This document shows positions 9,183 to 18,863 of a stretch of DNA of 64,000 bases, in pieces. The first letter of the stretch is position 1; each line of letters starts with the position of its first letter. Both the position numbers and the translations under genes were made by a program. The notes beneath the pieces are model-generated. The model was not told the DNA's origin. It saw nothing but the letters and a program-made list of their open reading frames with translations, and ran no database searches. The stretch is from assembly GCF_031882575.1 (NCBI RefSeq), contig NZ_CP134772.1, forward strand, positions 2,933,001 through 2,997,000, in the 5' to 3' direction. Source of the stretch: Pseudomonas sp. VD-NE ins. Its GTDB lineage: Bacteria; Pseudomonadota; Gammaproteobacteria; Pseudomonadales; Pseudomonadaceae.

Positions 9183-12026
9183 ATGACGGCGAAAAAGGCG
9201 ACCGCACGAAGTATAGGGATTCTAGCGAGCCCGCTATCGGTGGAGGGTATCGATGATAGTGATCTCGACGGATATGTGCCGCGCAACATTTTACTTAATG
9301 GTACTCGAATCATTATTCCTTACTGGCCCGACCCGCAGCCAATGGATGAACTTTGGGTTGATCTGAAACAGGGTGGCACTGTTACAAGGCTCCACGAGGG
9401 TTTCTATAGTCCACCACAATCAACTTACCTGTATGTCGCTTTAACGCCCGCAGACTTGGCAACTGATGGCGTTGCGTTTTTGTCCTACCAGGTTTGGAAG
9501 GCAAGCGGAGGCATTTCTGATCCATCACCCGAAAGAAAGTTGACGATAGATCACGCGCCCACTGTTGTTCTGGATGAACCTACATTTCCCTATGCGACGA
9601 TTTGGGGTTATTTGAATAACAATACAGTACCGCCGTTGCTCTCAGGAGCAACTGTTTTGATACCTACAGCCAATGGTCCCGCGAAAGTGGGTGATAAAGC
9701 CAAACTATATTGGCAAGGGTATTCAAGTTTGAATGGAAGCGGTCCACCGGTGTCGGGCACTTATGGTGACTGGGAAATAACGCTGGAACCGAAACATATG
9801 ACTGGACATTGGCTGCATGTTGTTCCATTTGAGCCTAATATTCGGCCACTTATTGATAATGACTCGGCTATTACCTACTGGCAGTTATTTAAAGGTGGGC
9901 GATTGTTCGGAGAGTCGCAAAAAGGTTTGGTGAAAATAGACAGGGTAACACCTGGCGAAAGCGGCCCTTTCGGCCTGAATACACAAGGAGATGGAAAAAT
10001 GGCTATAAAAATCGTACCAAGGACTCCAAGACCTGACTCCATCGGTGTCAAGAACGTTGACCCCTTGGCTGATGTTGCGATAGATACACTTGCAGATGGT
10101 TTGATCGCTAAAAGCGTGCTGGATACCGGATGGGTGACGATAAACTTTACCCGCACTGCAGAAGAGTTTGACGAGGATGAACTGGAACTGGAATACGGTG
10201 TTAAGGGCCAGGCACTGGCCTTGTGGGATCAAAAAATTACACTGGGTGACGTTTCTTCCCGGCCGGTTGGGACTATACCAATCCGGTTACCAACTAGCTT
10301 GTTTCCAGAGCGCCCAACACCGGCAGGTCCGACCACTTATGAAATTATGTTTCAACTTTACAAAGAGGGGGGTGGTGTTAATGAACCCTCCAATCTGCTG
10401 GAGTTTGTTATCGACCAGACTGCACCGTTTGGTTCAAAAAGATCAGACGCCAATGGCAACACCATCATCACGCTCGCCGTACCAACGCCAGCCCCCGCGT
10501 TTGTAAATCTACCCGCAGATCCGCAACGCACAATTAATGAAGCCTGGTTGGCGGACCCGGCAAACGCCAACCTGAATTTCACCGTGAACGTAGGTTATCC
10601 GCTACGTCGGCTGGACGATAATCTGCGCGCCTGGTTGATTTCTGGCACTCAGCGGGTTGAGGTGTGGAATGCTGCGGTTCCGGCCACCGGCGCATTTACC
10701 ATCGCCAACACCGTGTTACGCCAATTTCCAAATGGCCGCGTCAAAGTTCAGTATCAATGGACAGATTTGCCTGGCAACGACAGTCGGGAGTCTGCCACAA
10801 GTGACGTGCTGACACTGGCATTGGCACAACCCCCAGTTTCAACCAAAGGTCCTTTGGTACCGAAAACCGATCCGAACTATACCACGGCACTTTATCTGGA
10901 CGATTTTGTTGGCGGTATAACCGCTATCGTTGAAAGCGCATTCATCACCAACGCAGAGCCGGGTGATAATATCTTCATTACCATTGAAGATGCCACTGAT
11001 GCGACTAACGCTGTAAGTCTTACCGCCCAACCGTGGGTGGCCAATACCAATTTAACGTTTAACCTGACATACGCCGATCTCTCGCAAATATTTAATGATG
11101 CCGATGAGCCTAAAATGGCCAATATCTGGTATGAGATCGTTCGAACTGGTATTCCAAACGCTGAATCTCCGGTTCAACTCATCACGTTGGCATTCGACTA
11201 TGCGGGGCCCACGAATCCGGATCTTCCAGATCTTACCAATCGAGACATGGTGTTGCCTGTAGTCACAGGTGCTACGAATACGCCTAACGACTTGCGACCT
11301 GGTGACAGAAACAGTCCGGGTAAATTTAAAGTTACCCTTGCGCTAGGTCAGCCTCCTATCACTTCGGCCGAGGTGGCGAAGTGTTATATTAATGGTCAGC
11401 TTATAGATGAGTTTAATCCATTTGTAGATGTGGAAGAATTCGAAGTTAATATTTCGGCAGATATTATATCCAGGTTGCCTATTGGGTCAGTAAATGCTTA
11501 CTGGACTATTCAGAAGGCTGGTGTTGATAAAAACGTAATTAACTCCCGTAACCAACCGGTGACAGTTGCCGGTGCGGCTATACCTTTACCGCCACCTACA
11601 ATCCGGATCCGCAATCCGGCAGTGCGGGATTATATTGAATGTTACGGCATGATCAGTCCAACCAGTAGTATGGTTCTAGGCTTGCAGATTCAAAAAGACC
11701 CGCTTCTACCCCCAGGCAAAACGATTACAGCCCGTTTCGCAGCTTACTCCGACGCGTTAGGCAATAATCTGATCGCGGGTACTGAGGACTCTCAAGACTA
11801 TGTCATCAAAGCCGCGAATGTTCCTGATGTAGCGCCAGTGGCCAGTCCTGCGATTTTTAAATTGGCGCAACCTGTCAGGGGAGCAATAGCCTATGGCAAA
11901 TATTGGTACACGACCGACATCAATGGACAGCAATCGTCTGAACCCGTCATCAAACGGATCGACAATATCAGCAACAGTTTTAACTATTGCGATTTGACAC
12001 CTGCTCCGGCCGCGCCTGCGCCTTAG
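9183..12026 (+). CDS. Large uncharacterised protein with repeated beta-rich modules
   Basis: I do not recognise this 947-residue protein. It starts MTAKKATARS without a signal peptide or membrane segment. The sequence is rich in Pro, Thr, Asn and Val and reads as a series of ~100-130-residue beta modules. Recurrent elements are WLHVVPFEPN, TYEIMFQLYKEGG, VKVQYQWTDLPGN and YWYTTDINGQQSSEPV, each of the form Y-x-V/I/W near a G-x-x-S-x-P turn, suggesting tandem Ig-like domains. The C-terminus is Pro/Ala rich. Codon use and GC are lower than in ptxS next door, suggesting transfer. The start ATG has no strong ribosome site. Cytoplasmic storage, a secreted matrix or adhesin role, or cargo of an unseen system are all possible. 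Confidence 0.8.
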   Translation: MTAKKATARSIGILASPLSVEGIDDSDLDGYVPRNILLNGTRIIIPYWPDPQPMDELWVDLKQGGTVTRLHEGFYSPPQSTYLYVALTPADLATDGVAFLSYQVWKASGGISDPSPERKLTIDHAPTVVLDEPTFPYATIWGYLNNNTVPPLLSGATVLIPTANGPAKVGDKAKLYWQGYSSLNGSGPPVSGTYGDWEITLEPKHMTGHWLHVVPFEPNIRPLIDNDSAITYWQLFKGGRLFGESQKGLVKIDRVTPGESGPFGLNTQGDGKMAIKIVPRTPRPDSIGVKNVDPLADVAIDTLADGLIAKSVLDTGWVTINFTRTAEEFDEDELELEYGVKGQALALWDQKITLGDVSSRPVGTIPIRLPTSLFPERPTPAGPTTYEIMFQLYKEGGGVNEPSNLLEFVIDQTAPFGSKRSDANGNTIITLAVPTPAPAFVNLPADPQRTINEAWLADPANANLNFTVNVGYPLRRLDDNLRAWLISGTQRVEVWNAAVPATGAFTIANTVLRQFPNGRVKVQYQWTDLPGNDSRESATSDVLTLALAQPPVSTKGPLVPKTDPNYTTALYLDDFVGGITAIVESAFITNAEPGDNIFITIEDATDATNAVSLTAQPWVANTNLTFNLTYADLSQIFNDADEPKMANIWYEIVRTGIPNAESPVQLITLAFDYAGPTNPDLPDLTNRDMVLPVVTGATNTPNDLRPGDRNSPGKFKVTLALGQPPITSAEVAKCYINGQLIDEFNPFVDVEEFEVNISADIISRLPIGSVNAYWTIQKAGVDKNVINSRNQPVTVAGAAIPLPPPTIRIRNPAVRDYIECYGMISPTSSMVLGLQIQKDPLLPPGKTITARFAAYSDALGNNLIAGTEDSQDYVIKAANVPDVAPVASPAIFKLAQPVRGAIAYGKYWYTTDINGQQSSEPVIKRIDNISNSFNYCDLTPAPAAPAP

Positions 12027-12051
12027 TTTGTGAAATAGCTGATCGGTGTCG

Positions 12052-12077
12052 CGAAAGAGACACGGATGTCTCTTTCG
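12052..12077 (+). terminator. Hairpin after the orphan gene
   Basis: Perfect 11-bp stem CGAAAGAGACA / TGTCTCTTTCG with a four-base loop, 26 bases after the stop. No U-run follows, so it is a weak terminator or an RNA-stabilising stem. Confidence 0.5.
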
Positions 12078-12257
12078 TGATTGTCCGTGGGTTCGGGTAA
12101 GTACGCTACAGTCGGTGAGGATAATTCCTCTCTTGTTACGGACTTTTCCTACATAAAAGTTTCGACTTTCTTATTAAGGTGTCGGACGTTTTTTGGTGGA
12201 AGCTTTCAATACTGCCAAAAATCAATGTCAGTAGTTGCGCAGTTTGAGGAATACCCA

Positions 12258-14903
12258 ATGCATCTTTGTTTTAGATCACCGTCCTCTGTGACCTTTCAAA
12301 AATTGGTGATGGCTGCGGCATTTCTATCCTCCAGCGAGGCCTTCAGCCGAACGCTAAATCCAGGAGAGAGTGCAGTCGTCACGAACCCACCCGTACCAGA
12401 AGCCTGGGTAGTGTCCCAAGGGGGCACCCTGACCGTTAATAACGCGCAGGCGCTGACCATCTCGTCATCAAATGCCAACGTTGTTTTCAATGGTGGTCAA
12501 AGCGCCCGGATCGATGCCAAGGCTTCAGTGCTAAACCTCTCTGGAGCGTCTGTAAACAGTTCGGCTGGCAGGGGGGCGATACAACTGATCGACAGCAGCG
12601 CCATTATCGACAACAGCACCATCATCAGTACCAACAGTTTCGGTCTTCTCCTGGGGCGCAATACCACTACCCCGGCGTCTTCGAGCGCGACGGTCAAGGG
12701 CGCAAGCACGATCATCGGCCTGAATGGCGCGGATGCGGTAGGTTTTGCCGTATTGAACGTCGAGAACTCCACCGTTCGAGGCACCGGTTCGGATAGTTAT
12801 GGTGTGAGGCTTGGTGGGGCAACGCTTTCGGCCAACGGCAGCGTTCTGGCCGGGGAGAAGAACGGCCTGCAAATCAACACGGATTTAACCGGTGTCAATG
12901 CCAACACTGTAACGTTGAACAGCACCCGCGTGTCGGGGGGAACAGGATCAGCCATTTTACTTGGCTCTTCGGGTGCCGCCGGTACAGTTGCAAATATCAA
13001 TGTTTCTGGCACCAGCGAGTTGATCGGTGGCAACGGTAACGTATTGGAAGCGACCAATCGCTCCACCGCCAATCTCACCGTTGATGCAAGCCAGTTGAGT
13101 GGCAACGTAGTGGCCGATACGGGCAGTTCGGTTTCTCTACTGATGCAGAACGGCGCCGCGCTGGAAGGTGATTTACAGAACGTGACCCAGATCAGTCTTG
13201 ACTCCCGCAGCACGCTCAATGGCGATGTCCTGTCCGTTGCAGGTACAGCCTCAAAGGTCAGCCTGAACAATAACGCCGTTCTCAATGGCAACGTTGAAAA
13301 CATAGCCGGTCTGTCGCTGAACAACGGCAGTCAAATGACCGGCAATGTGTTGGCGGACACCAATGGCCGTGTAGAACTGGACAATCGTTCGGCAATTAAC
13401 GGCAACGTCGAAAACGTCTCAAGTCTTGTATTGAACAATGGCAGCAACCTCACTGGCGACGTCATCACGGCTGCCAACGGGAGTGTATTGCTGGACAATG
13501 GTTCGCTACTCACCGGCCAGATAACCAATTCGGGCAACCTGACCATCAACAATGCGGCGCAGTGGGTCATGACCGGCGACAATACCGTGCAGCAACTGGG
13601 CATGAACAACGGTGTCGTGCAAATGGGCACGAACGAGCAGTTCCAGCAACTGAATGTCGGCGATCTTTCCGGTCGCGGTACGTTTGCGATGGGCACGGAT
13701 CTGGGTAACGGCAATACGGACTTCCTGAATGTCACCGGCAACGCGACTGGGCAACATCAATTGCAAATCGCTGCTACCGGCACGACGCCTGTCACGGCCG
13801 AAGCTGTGAAGGTCGGCAATATCGCTGCGGGCGATGCGAGTTTTTCGCTGGGAGGACGTGAGACGGTTGACGCGGGCACGTTCGTGTATCGGTTGGCCAA
13901 GGAAGGTCAGGGTCTGTACCTGAATCCGGACAAGGAAACCGTGAGTACTTCGAGTAACACCGCGCTGGCCTTGGCGGGCAGTGCTCGCAGTGTCCTGAAT
14001 GCCGAGGCTGCCATGCTCAGCGATCAGTTGGGTGACCGCAGTATGAGCATCCGCCCTGAGGCCTCGATGCGCGCCATGGATGACAGCTCGGTGAAACTGA
14101 GCAACAGCGTCTGGGTTCGCACTTACGGTAACCAGTACAACGTCGACAACGCGTATGGCGACGGTTACACCCAGAATCAGACCGGTATTACTGGTGGTGC
14201 CGACACGGTCGTCGATATTGCCGGGCGTGCATGGGTATTGGGTGGATTTGTTGGCACGAGTCGAACTGACATCGATCTGAAATACGGCTCCAGCGCCATT
14301 GTCGACAGCGTGAACGCAGGTGTTTACGGCAGCACGTTCGATGTCGACAGCGGTGTGTTCGTCAATCTCATGGCCAAAATCAATCAGTTCGATAACAAAG
14401 CCAAAGTGACTATGAGCGACGGCACCCGCACGAAGGGTGACTACAAGTCGCTGGGATTAAGTGGTTCTGCAGCAATCGGCAAACATATTCGTCTCAAGGA
14501 TGATTATTTTGTCGAGCCGCAGGTACAGATCTCAACGGGCGTTGCGCAAAGCGATGAATACCGGCTCGACAACGGTTTGCAAGTCAAAGCCGATACCATG
14601 CGTTCTGTTCAGGGCAAAGTCGGTGTTCGTGGCGGGCGCGTCATCACGCTGGATAACGGCAGTTTGCTGGAACCCAGTCTATCGACCGCGTTCAATCACG
14701 AGTTTGTCAAAACCAACGAGGTCAAGATCAACGACAACAGCTTCGATGATGATCGTGCGAGCAGCTCTGTGGAGTATGGCGCAGGTCTGAAGTGGACACC
14801 GGCTCAGCGTACCTGGCAGGTTTCCGGGCAGGTGGGTGGCAGCAAAGGGACAACCGTGAGCCAGGACTGGAGCGGTAGCTTGCGAGTCAGCTACTTCTTT
14901 TGA
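12258..14903 (+). CDS. Classical autotransporter (type Va), pertactin-like passenger
   Basis: Surface protein of 881 residues. ATG 12258 follows GAGGA at 12246-12250; the frame is open further upstream to 12081 but without a good start. A signal peptide is visible (to about ASSSEAFS, residue 30). The passenger is a predicted beta-helix rich in Asn, Gly and Ser. Between about 13170 and 13560 it has degenerate repeats of the form LNNGSxxxGNV-LDNxSxxNGNVENV. The last ~290 residues form the autotransporter beta-barrel, from about SNSVWVRTYGNQYNV to the terminal SLRVSYFF, ending in Phe as barrels recognised by BamA do. No protease or lipase motif is seen in the passenger, so adhesion or aggregation is the likely role. 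Confidence 0.88.
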   Translation: MHLCFRSPSSVTFQKLVMAAAFLSSSEAFSRTLNPGESAVVTNPPVPEAWVVSQGGTLTVNNAQALTISSSNANVVFNGGQSARIDAKASVLNLSGASVNSSAGRGAIQLIDSSAIIDNSTIISTNSFGLLLGRNTTTPASSSATVKGASTIIGLNGADAVGFAVLNVENSTVRGTGSDSYGVRLGGATLSANGSVLAGEKNGLQINTDLTGVNANTVTLNSTRVSGGTGSAILLGSSGAAGTVANINVSGTSELIGGNGNVLEATNRSTANLTVDASQLSGNVVADTGSSVSLLMQNGAALEGDLQNVTQISLDSRSTLNGDVLSVAGTASKVSLNNNAVLNGNVENIAGLSLNNGSQMTGNVLADTNGRVELDNRSAINGNVENVSSLVLNNGSNLTGDVITAANGSVLLDNGSLLTGQITNSGNLTINNAAQWVMTGDNTVQQLGMNNGVVQMGTNEQFQQLNVGDLSGRGTFAMGTDLGNGNTDFLNVTGNATGQHQLQIAATGTTPVTAEAVKVGNIAAGDASFSLGGRETVDAGTFVYRLAKEGQGLYLNPDKETVSTSSNTALALAGSARSVLNAEAAMLSDQLGDRSMSIRPEASMRAMDDSSVKLSNSVWVRTYGNQYNVDNAYGDGYTQNQTGITGGADTVVDIAGRAWVLGGFVGTSRTDIDLKYGSSAIVDSVNAGVYGSTFDVDSGVFVNLMAKINQFDNKAKVTMSDGTRTKGDYKSLGLSGSAAIGKHIRLKDDYFVEPQVQISTGVAQSDEYRLDNGLQVKADTMRSVQGKVGVRGGRVITLDNGSLLEPSLSTAFNHEFVKTNEVKINDNSFDDDRASSSVEYGAGLKWTPAQRTWQVSGQVGGSKGTTVSQDWSGSLRVSYFF

Positions 14904-14921
14904 TCGGTTACCGGTGAATTG

Positions 14922-14955
14922 AAAATGCCCTGACAGTGTCAGGGCATTTTTTTTG
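14922..14955 (+). terminator. Rho-independent terminator of the autotransporter gene
   Basis: AAAATGCCCTGACA / TGTCAGGGCATTTT stem with an extended T-run. On the minus strand the T-run is only four, so it serves mainly the plus-strand gene, though it may also stop the convergent DUF1345 transcript. Confidence 0.9.
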
Positions 14956-14967
14956 TTCGGAGCTTGT

Positions 14968-15609
14968 TCAGCCAAACAGTCCTGCGGCGATATTGATTGA
15001 AAATCCGAGTATCGCTGTGTTGAAAACAAACCCGATCAACGATTGCGCCAGTACGATTTTACGGATATCCCGCGTTGCCACCCCGACATCGGCAGTCTGC
15101 ACTGCCACACCGATGGTGAACGAGAAGTACAAGAAGTCCCAATAGTTGGGCGTGGTCAGCCCTTCGGCAAAGCGCAACGCCGGCTCCTTGCCATCCCAGG
15201 TGTAATACAACCTCGCGTAGTGCACGCAGAAAATCACCCCGATCAGCAGCCACGAACCGATCACTGTCAGCGCGGTGAAACCGTAATGCATGAGTTTGCG
15301 CGTGGTTTCCAGATCCTTGCTGCCCGCCAGTTCGAAGGTGATGGTCGCCAGACTGGCCAGCGCGGCGATGCACACCACAAACAGCACCAGCCCGGCGTTT
15401 TCGTCTTCGACTTCAGCGATGCGTTTGACGTCCGGGGCCTTGGCACGCACGGTCAGCCAGAACATCAGGATCAGGTAGGTCCAGACACCGCCGTTCCAGC
15501 CAATGAGGATTTTGCTGACGATGGAATCGGCGGGGACCAACAGACCGGTAGCGAGGCCCAGGAGAGCGGCGGCGGAAAGGCGAGGGTGGGTGCGGGCGAG
15601 GAAGCGCAT
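14968..15609 (-). CDS. DUF1345 integral membrane protein
   Basis: Membrane protein of 213 residues with five or six hydrophobic helices, matching the DUF1345 family in length and in the conserved stretch [19 protein letters not shown] followed by [18 protein letters not shown]. Family members sit in the inner membrane; function is unknown to me. The stretch around [15 protein letters not shown] resembles the pore region of two-pore potassium channels, as others have suspected for this family, but the TVGYG filter is absent. It is monocistronic, with a REPIN between it and the RND operon upstream. Confidence 0.82.
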   Translation of the reverse strand: MRFLARTHPRLSAAALLGLATGLLVPADSIVSKILIGWNGGVWTYLILMFWLTVRAKAPDVKRIAEVEDENAGLVLFVVCIAALASLATITFELAGSKDLETTRKLMHYGFTALTVIGSWLLIGVIFCVHYARLYYTWDGKEPALRFAEGLTTPNYWDFLYFSFTIGVAVQTADVGVATRDIRKIVLAQSLIGFVFNTAILGFSINIAAGLFG

Positions 15610-15663
15610 GGGGACTCACGTTGGTGAACTGTCTCTGCACCATAGCGTACGCCACCCTGCTTT

Positions 15664-15742
15664 TGTAGGAGCTGCCGCAGGCTGCGATCTTTGATCTTCT
15701 AAAAGCAAAGTCAAAAGATCGCAGCCTTCGGCAGCTCCTACA
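15664..15742. repeat. REPIN, type C
   Basis: Inverted pair TGTAGGAGCTGCCGCAGGC (15664-) and its near-complement ending GGCAGCTCCTACA (-15742). It begins eight bases after the RND pump stop and can form a long hairpin, so it may act as the 3' end of the efflux mRNA. Confidence 0.88.
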
Positions 15743-15749
15743 GTTTGGA

Positions 15750-18700
15750 TCAGTGGGGTTTGGTGAATCGTTGTACGAGCTTCATGACGACCACGAAGAA
15801 GACAGGTACGAAGATGACTGCCAGCGTTGCGGTAATCATCCCGCCGATCACGCCAGTACCGATCGCCTGTTGGCTCGCCGAGCTGGCACCGGTGGCAATG
15901 GCCAATGGCACCACGCCGAGAATGAACGCCAGCGAAGTCATCACAATCGGCCGCAGACGCAAACTCGCCGCCTGCAACGTCGCATCAATCAGATCGTGAC
16001 CTTCGTCATACAAGCTCTTGGCGAACTCGATGATCAGGATCGCGTTCTTTGCCGACAGACCGATGATTGTGATCAGACCAACCTTGAAGAACACATCGTT
16101 GGGCATACCGCGCAACGTCACGGCCAATACCGCGCCGAGCACGCCCAGCGGCACCACCAGCAACACCGAAGTCGGAATCGACCAGCTCTCGTACAGCGCC
16201 GCCAGACACAGGAACACCACCAGCAGCGACAAACCAAGCAGGATCGGCGCCTGATTGCCGGACAAGCGCTCCTGCAACGACAGCCCGGTCCATTCCTGAC
16301 CCAGACCTTTCGGCCCCTGCGCCACCAGACGTTCAATCTCCGCCATGGCCTCACCGGTACTGTGCCCCGGCGACGGTTCGCCGGAAATCGCAATCGCCGG
16401 ATAGCCGTTGTAACGGGTCAACTGCGCCGGGCCCTGAATCCAGTTGGCCTGCACGAACGCCGACAACGGCACCATGTGCCCGGTGTTGTTGCGTACGTGC
16501 ATTTTCAGCAGATCGGCCACCTGGCTGCGTTGATCACCTTCGGCTTGCACGACAACGCGCTGCATGCGCCCTTGATTGGGGAAATCGTTGATGTAACTGG
16601 AACCGACGGCAGTGGACAGCACGTTGCCGATATCGGCAAACGAGACGCCCAAGGCATTCGCCTGCTTGCGGTCGACCACCAATTGCACTTGCGGCGCTTC
16701 GGCCAGCGCGCTTTCGCGCACATTCATCAGCACCGGACTTTTCTCGGCGGCAGCCAGCAACTCAGTGCGCGCCTGCATCAGGATCGCATGGCCGAGGCCG
16801 CCGCGATCCTGCAAACGGAACTCGAAACCGCTCGACGTGCCGAGGCCATCCACGGGCGGGGGCAGCACCGAGAACGCCATGGCGTCCTTGATTTCACTCA
16901 GGGCGATATTGGCGCGATCGGCAATCGAGCTGGCGGCATCATCACTGCTGCGCTGCGACCAGTCCTTCAGCGTCGAGAACGTCAGCGCCGCGTTCTGGCC
17001 GCTACCGGAGAAGCTGAAACCGAGGATCACCACCGTGTCACTGATCCCCGGCTCGCCGGCGTTGTGCGCCTCAAGCTGTTCAGCCACGGCCACCGTACGA
17101 TTCTTGGTCGCACCGGGCGGCAACTGAATATCAGTGATGGTGTAGCCCTGATCTTCCACGGGTAGGAACGAGGAGGGCAGACGCGCGAAGCACAGTCCCA
17201 GTCCAACCAGCAGCACAGCGTAGATCAGCAGGTAACGGCCGCTGCGTTTCAACGCATAGCCGACCCAGCCCTGATAACGATCGGTCAGGCGCTCGAAGCG
17301 GCGGTTGAACCAGCCGAAGAACCCGGACTTCTCGTGATGCTCACCCTTGGCAATCGGCTTGAGCAGTGTCGCGCACAGTGCCGGCGTCAGGGTCAGGGCG
17401 AGGAATGCCGAGAACAGAATCGACGTCGCCATCGACAGCGAGAACTGCTGGTAAATCACCCCGACCGAGCCTTGCATGAACGCCATCGGGATAAATACCG
17501 CGACCAGCACCAGCGTGATGCCGATGATCGCGCCGGTGATCTGCGTCATGGCTTTGCGTGTGGCTTCCTTGGGCGACAGGCCTTCGGTGGCCATGATCCG
17601 CTCGACGTTCTCCACCACGACAATCGCGTCGTCCACCAGAATGCCGATGGCCAGCACCATGCCGAACATGGTCAGCACGTTGATCGAGAAGCCCAGCGCG
17701 AGCATGGTCGCGAACGTGCCCATCAGCGCCACCGGCACCACCAGCGTCGGGATCAGCGTGTAACGCACGTTCTGCAGAAACAGGAACATCACCGCAAACA
17801 CCAACAGCATCGCTTCGCCCAAGGTGTAAACCACTTTGGTGATCGAGACTTTGACGAACGGCGAGGTGTCGTACGGAATCTTGTATTCCACGCCTGCCGG
17901 GAAGTAGCGCGACAGCTCATCCATCTTCGCCCGCACCAGGGTCGCGGTGTTCAGCGCGTTGGCCCCCGGCGACAACTGCACGCCGACGGCGGTGGATGGC
18001 TTGCCGTTGAGGCGCGTGCCGAACTGGTATTCCTGACTGCCGATTTCCACGCGAGCGACATCACCGATGCGTACGGTAGAGCCGTCGCGATTGGCCTTGA
18101 GCACGATGTCGGCAAACTCTTGCGGCGTCGACAACTGACCCTTCACCAGAATGGTCGCAGTAATTTCCTGGCTGGACGGATTGGGCAGATCGCCGATGCT
18201 GCCAGCGGACACCTGGGCGTTCTGCGCCACGATAGCTTCATTGACGTCAGCCGGTGTCAGGTTGAACGCGATCAGCTTCTGCGGATCGATCCAGATACGC
18301 ATGGCCCGTTCGGCGCCGTACAACTGCGCCTTGCCGACACCTTCCAGACGTTTGATCTCGTTCATCACGTTGCGCGCCAGATAATCACTGAGCGCCACGT
18401 CATCGAGCTTGCCGTCGCTGGAGGTCAGGGTGATCAGCAAGAGAAAACCGGACGAAACTTTTTCGACCTGCAAACCTTGCTGATTGACCGCTTGCGGCAA
18501 GCGCGATTCGACCACCTTGAGGCGGTTTTGAACGTCAACCTGTGCCAGTTCCGGGTTGGTGCCCGGCTGGAACGTGGCTTTGATCGTCGCACTGCCGAGG
18601 CTGCTTTGCGATTCGAAGTACAGCAAGTGATCGGCGCCGTTGAGCTCTTCCTCGATCAGGCTGACCACGCTTTCATCGACGGTCTGCGCCGAGGCGCCCG

Positions 18701-18848
18701 GGTAAACAGCGTAGATTTCGATCTGCGGCGGGGCGACGTCGGGGTATTGCGCCACCGGCAACTGCGGGATGGCCAGCGCACCGGCCAACAGGATGAACAA
18801 CGCTACGACCCAGGCAAACACCGGGCGGTCGATAAAGAACTGCGGCAT
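15750..18848 (-). CDS. RND multidrug efflux pump, inner-membrane subunit (HAE1 family)
   Basis: Proton-driven drug transporter of 1032 residues, AcrB/MexB-like. It starts MPQFFIDRPVFAWVVALFIL and has the expected twelve helices and two large periplasmic loops. Proton-relay residues are present: the Asp pair in TM4 (GILVDDAIVVVENVERIM) and the Lys in TM10 (IGLSAKNAILIIEFAKSL). It lies 15 bases downstream of a lipoprotein adaptor gene. No outer-membrane channel gene follows, so the pump probably borrows a TolC/OprM-type channel encoded elsewhere. Drug specificity cannot be read. A divergent two-component system next door is the likely regulator. Confidence 0.93.
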   Translation of the reverse strand: MPQFFIDRPVFAWVVALFILLAGALAIPQLPVAQYPDVAPPQIEIYAVYPGASAQTVDESVVSLIEEELNGADHLLYFESQSSLGSATIKATFQPGTNPELAQVDVQNRLKVVESRLPQAVNQQGLQVEKVSSGFLLLITLTSSDGKLDDVALSDYLARNVMNEIKRLEGVGKAQLYGAERAMRIWIDPQKLIAFNLTPADVNEAIVAQNAQVSAGSIGDLPNPSSQEITATILVKGQLSTPQEFADIVLKANRDGSTVRIGDVARVEIGSQEYQFGTRLNGKPSTAVGVQLSPGANALNTATLVRAKMDELSRYFPAGVEYKIPYDTSPFVKVSITKVVYTLGEAMLLVFAVMFLFLQNVRYTLIPTLVVPVALMGTFATMLALGFSINVLTMFGMVLAIGILVDDAIVVVENVERIMATEGLSPKEATRKAMTQITGAIIGITLVLVAVFIPMAFMQGSVGVIYQQFSLSMATSILFSAFLALTLTPALCATLLKPIAKGEHHEKSGFFGWFNRRFERLTDRYQGWVGYALKRSGRYLLIYAVLLVGLGLCFARLPSSFLPVEDQGYTITDIQLPPGATKNRTVAVAEQLEAHNAGEPGISDTVVILGFSFSGSGQNAALTFSTLKDWSQRSSDDAASSIADRANIALSEIKDAMAFSVLPPPVDGLGTSSGFEFRLQDRGGLGHAILMQARTELLAAAEKSPVLMNVRESALAEAPQVQLVVDRKQANALGVSFADIGNVLSTAVGSSYINDFPNQGRMQRVVVQAEGDQRSQVADLLKMHVRNNTGHMVPLSAFVQANWIQGPAQLTRYNGYPAIAISGEPSPGHSTGEAMAEIERLVAQGPKGLGQEWTGLSLQERLSGNQAPILLGLSLLVVFLCLAALYESWSIPTSVLLVVPLGVLGAVLAVTLRGMPNDVFFKVGLITIIGLSAKNAILIIEFAKSLYDEGHDLIDATLQAASLRLRPIVMTSLAFILGVVPLAIATGASSASQQAIGTGVIGGMITATLAVIFVPVFFVVVMKLVQRFTKPH

Positions 18849-18863
18849 AGAAAAGCGTCCTGC

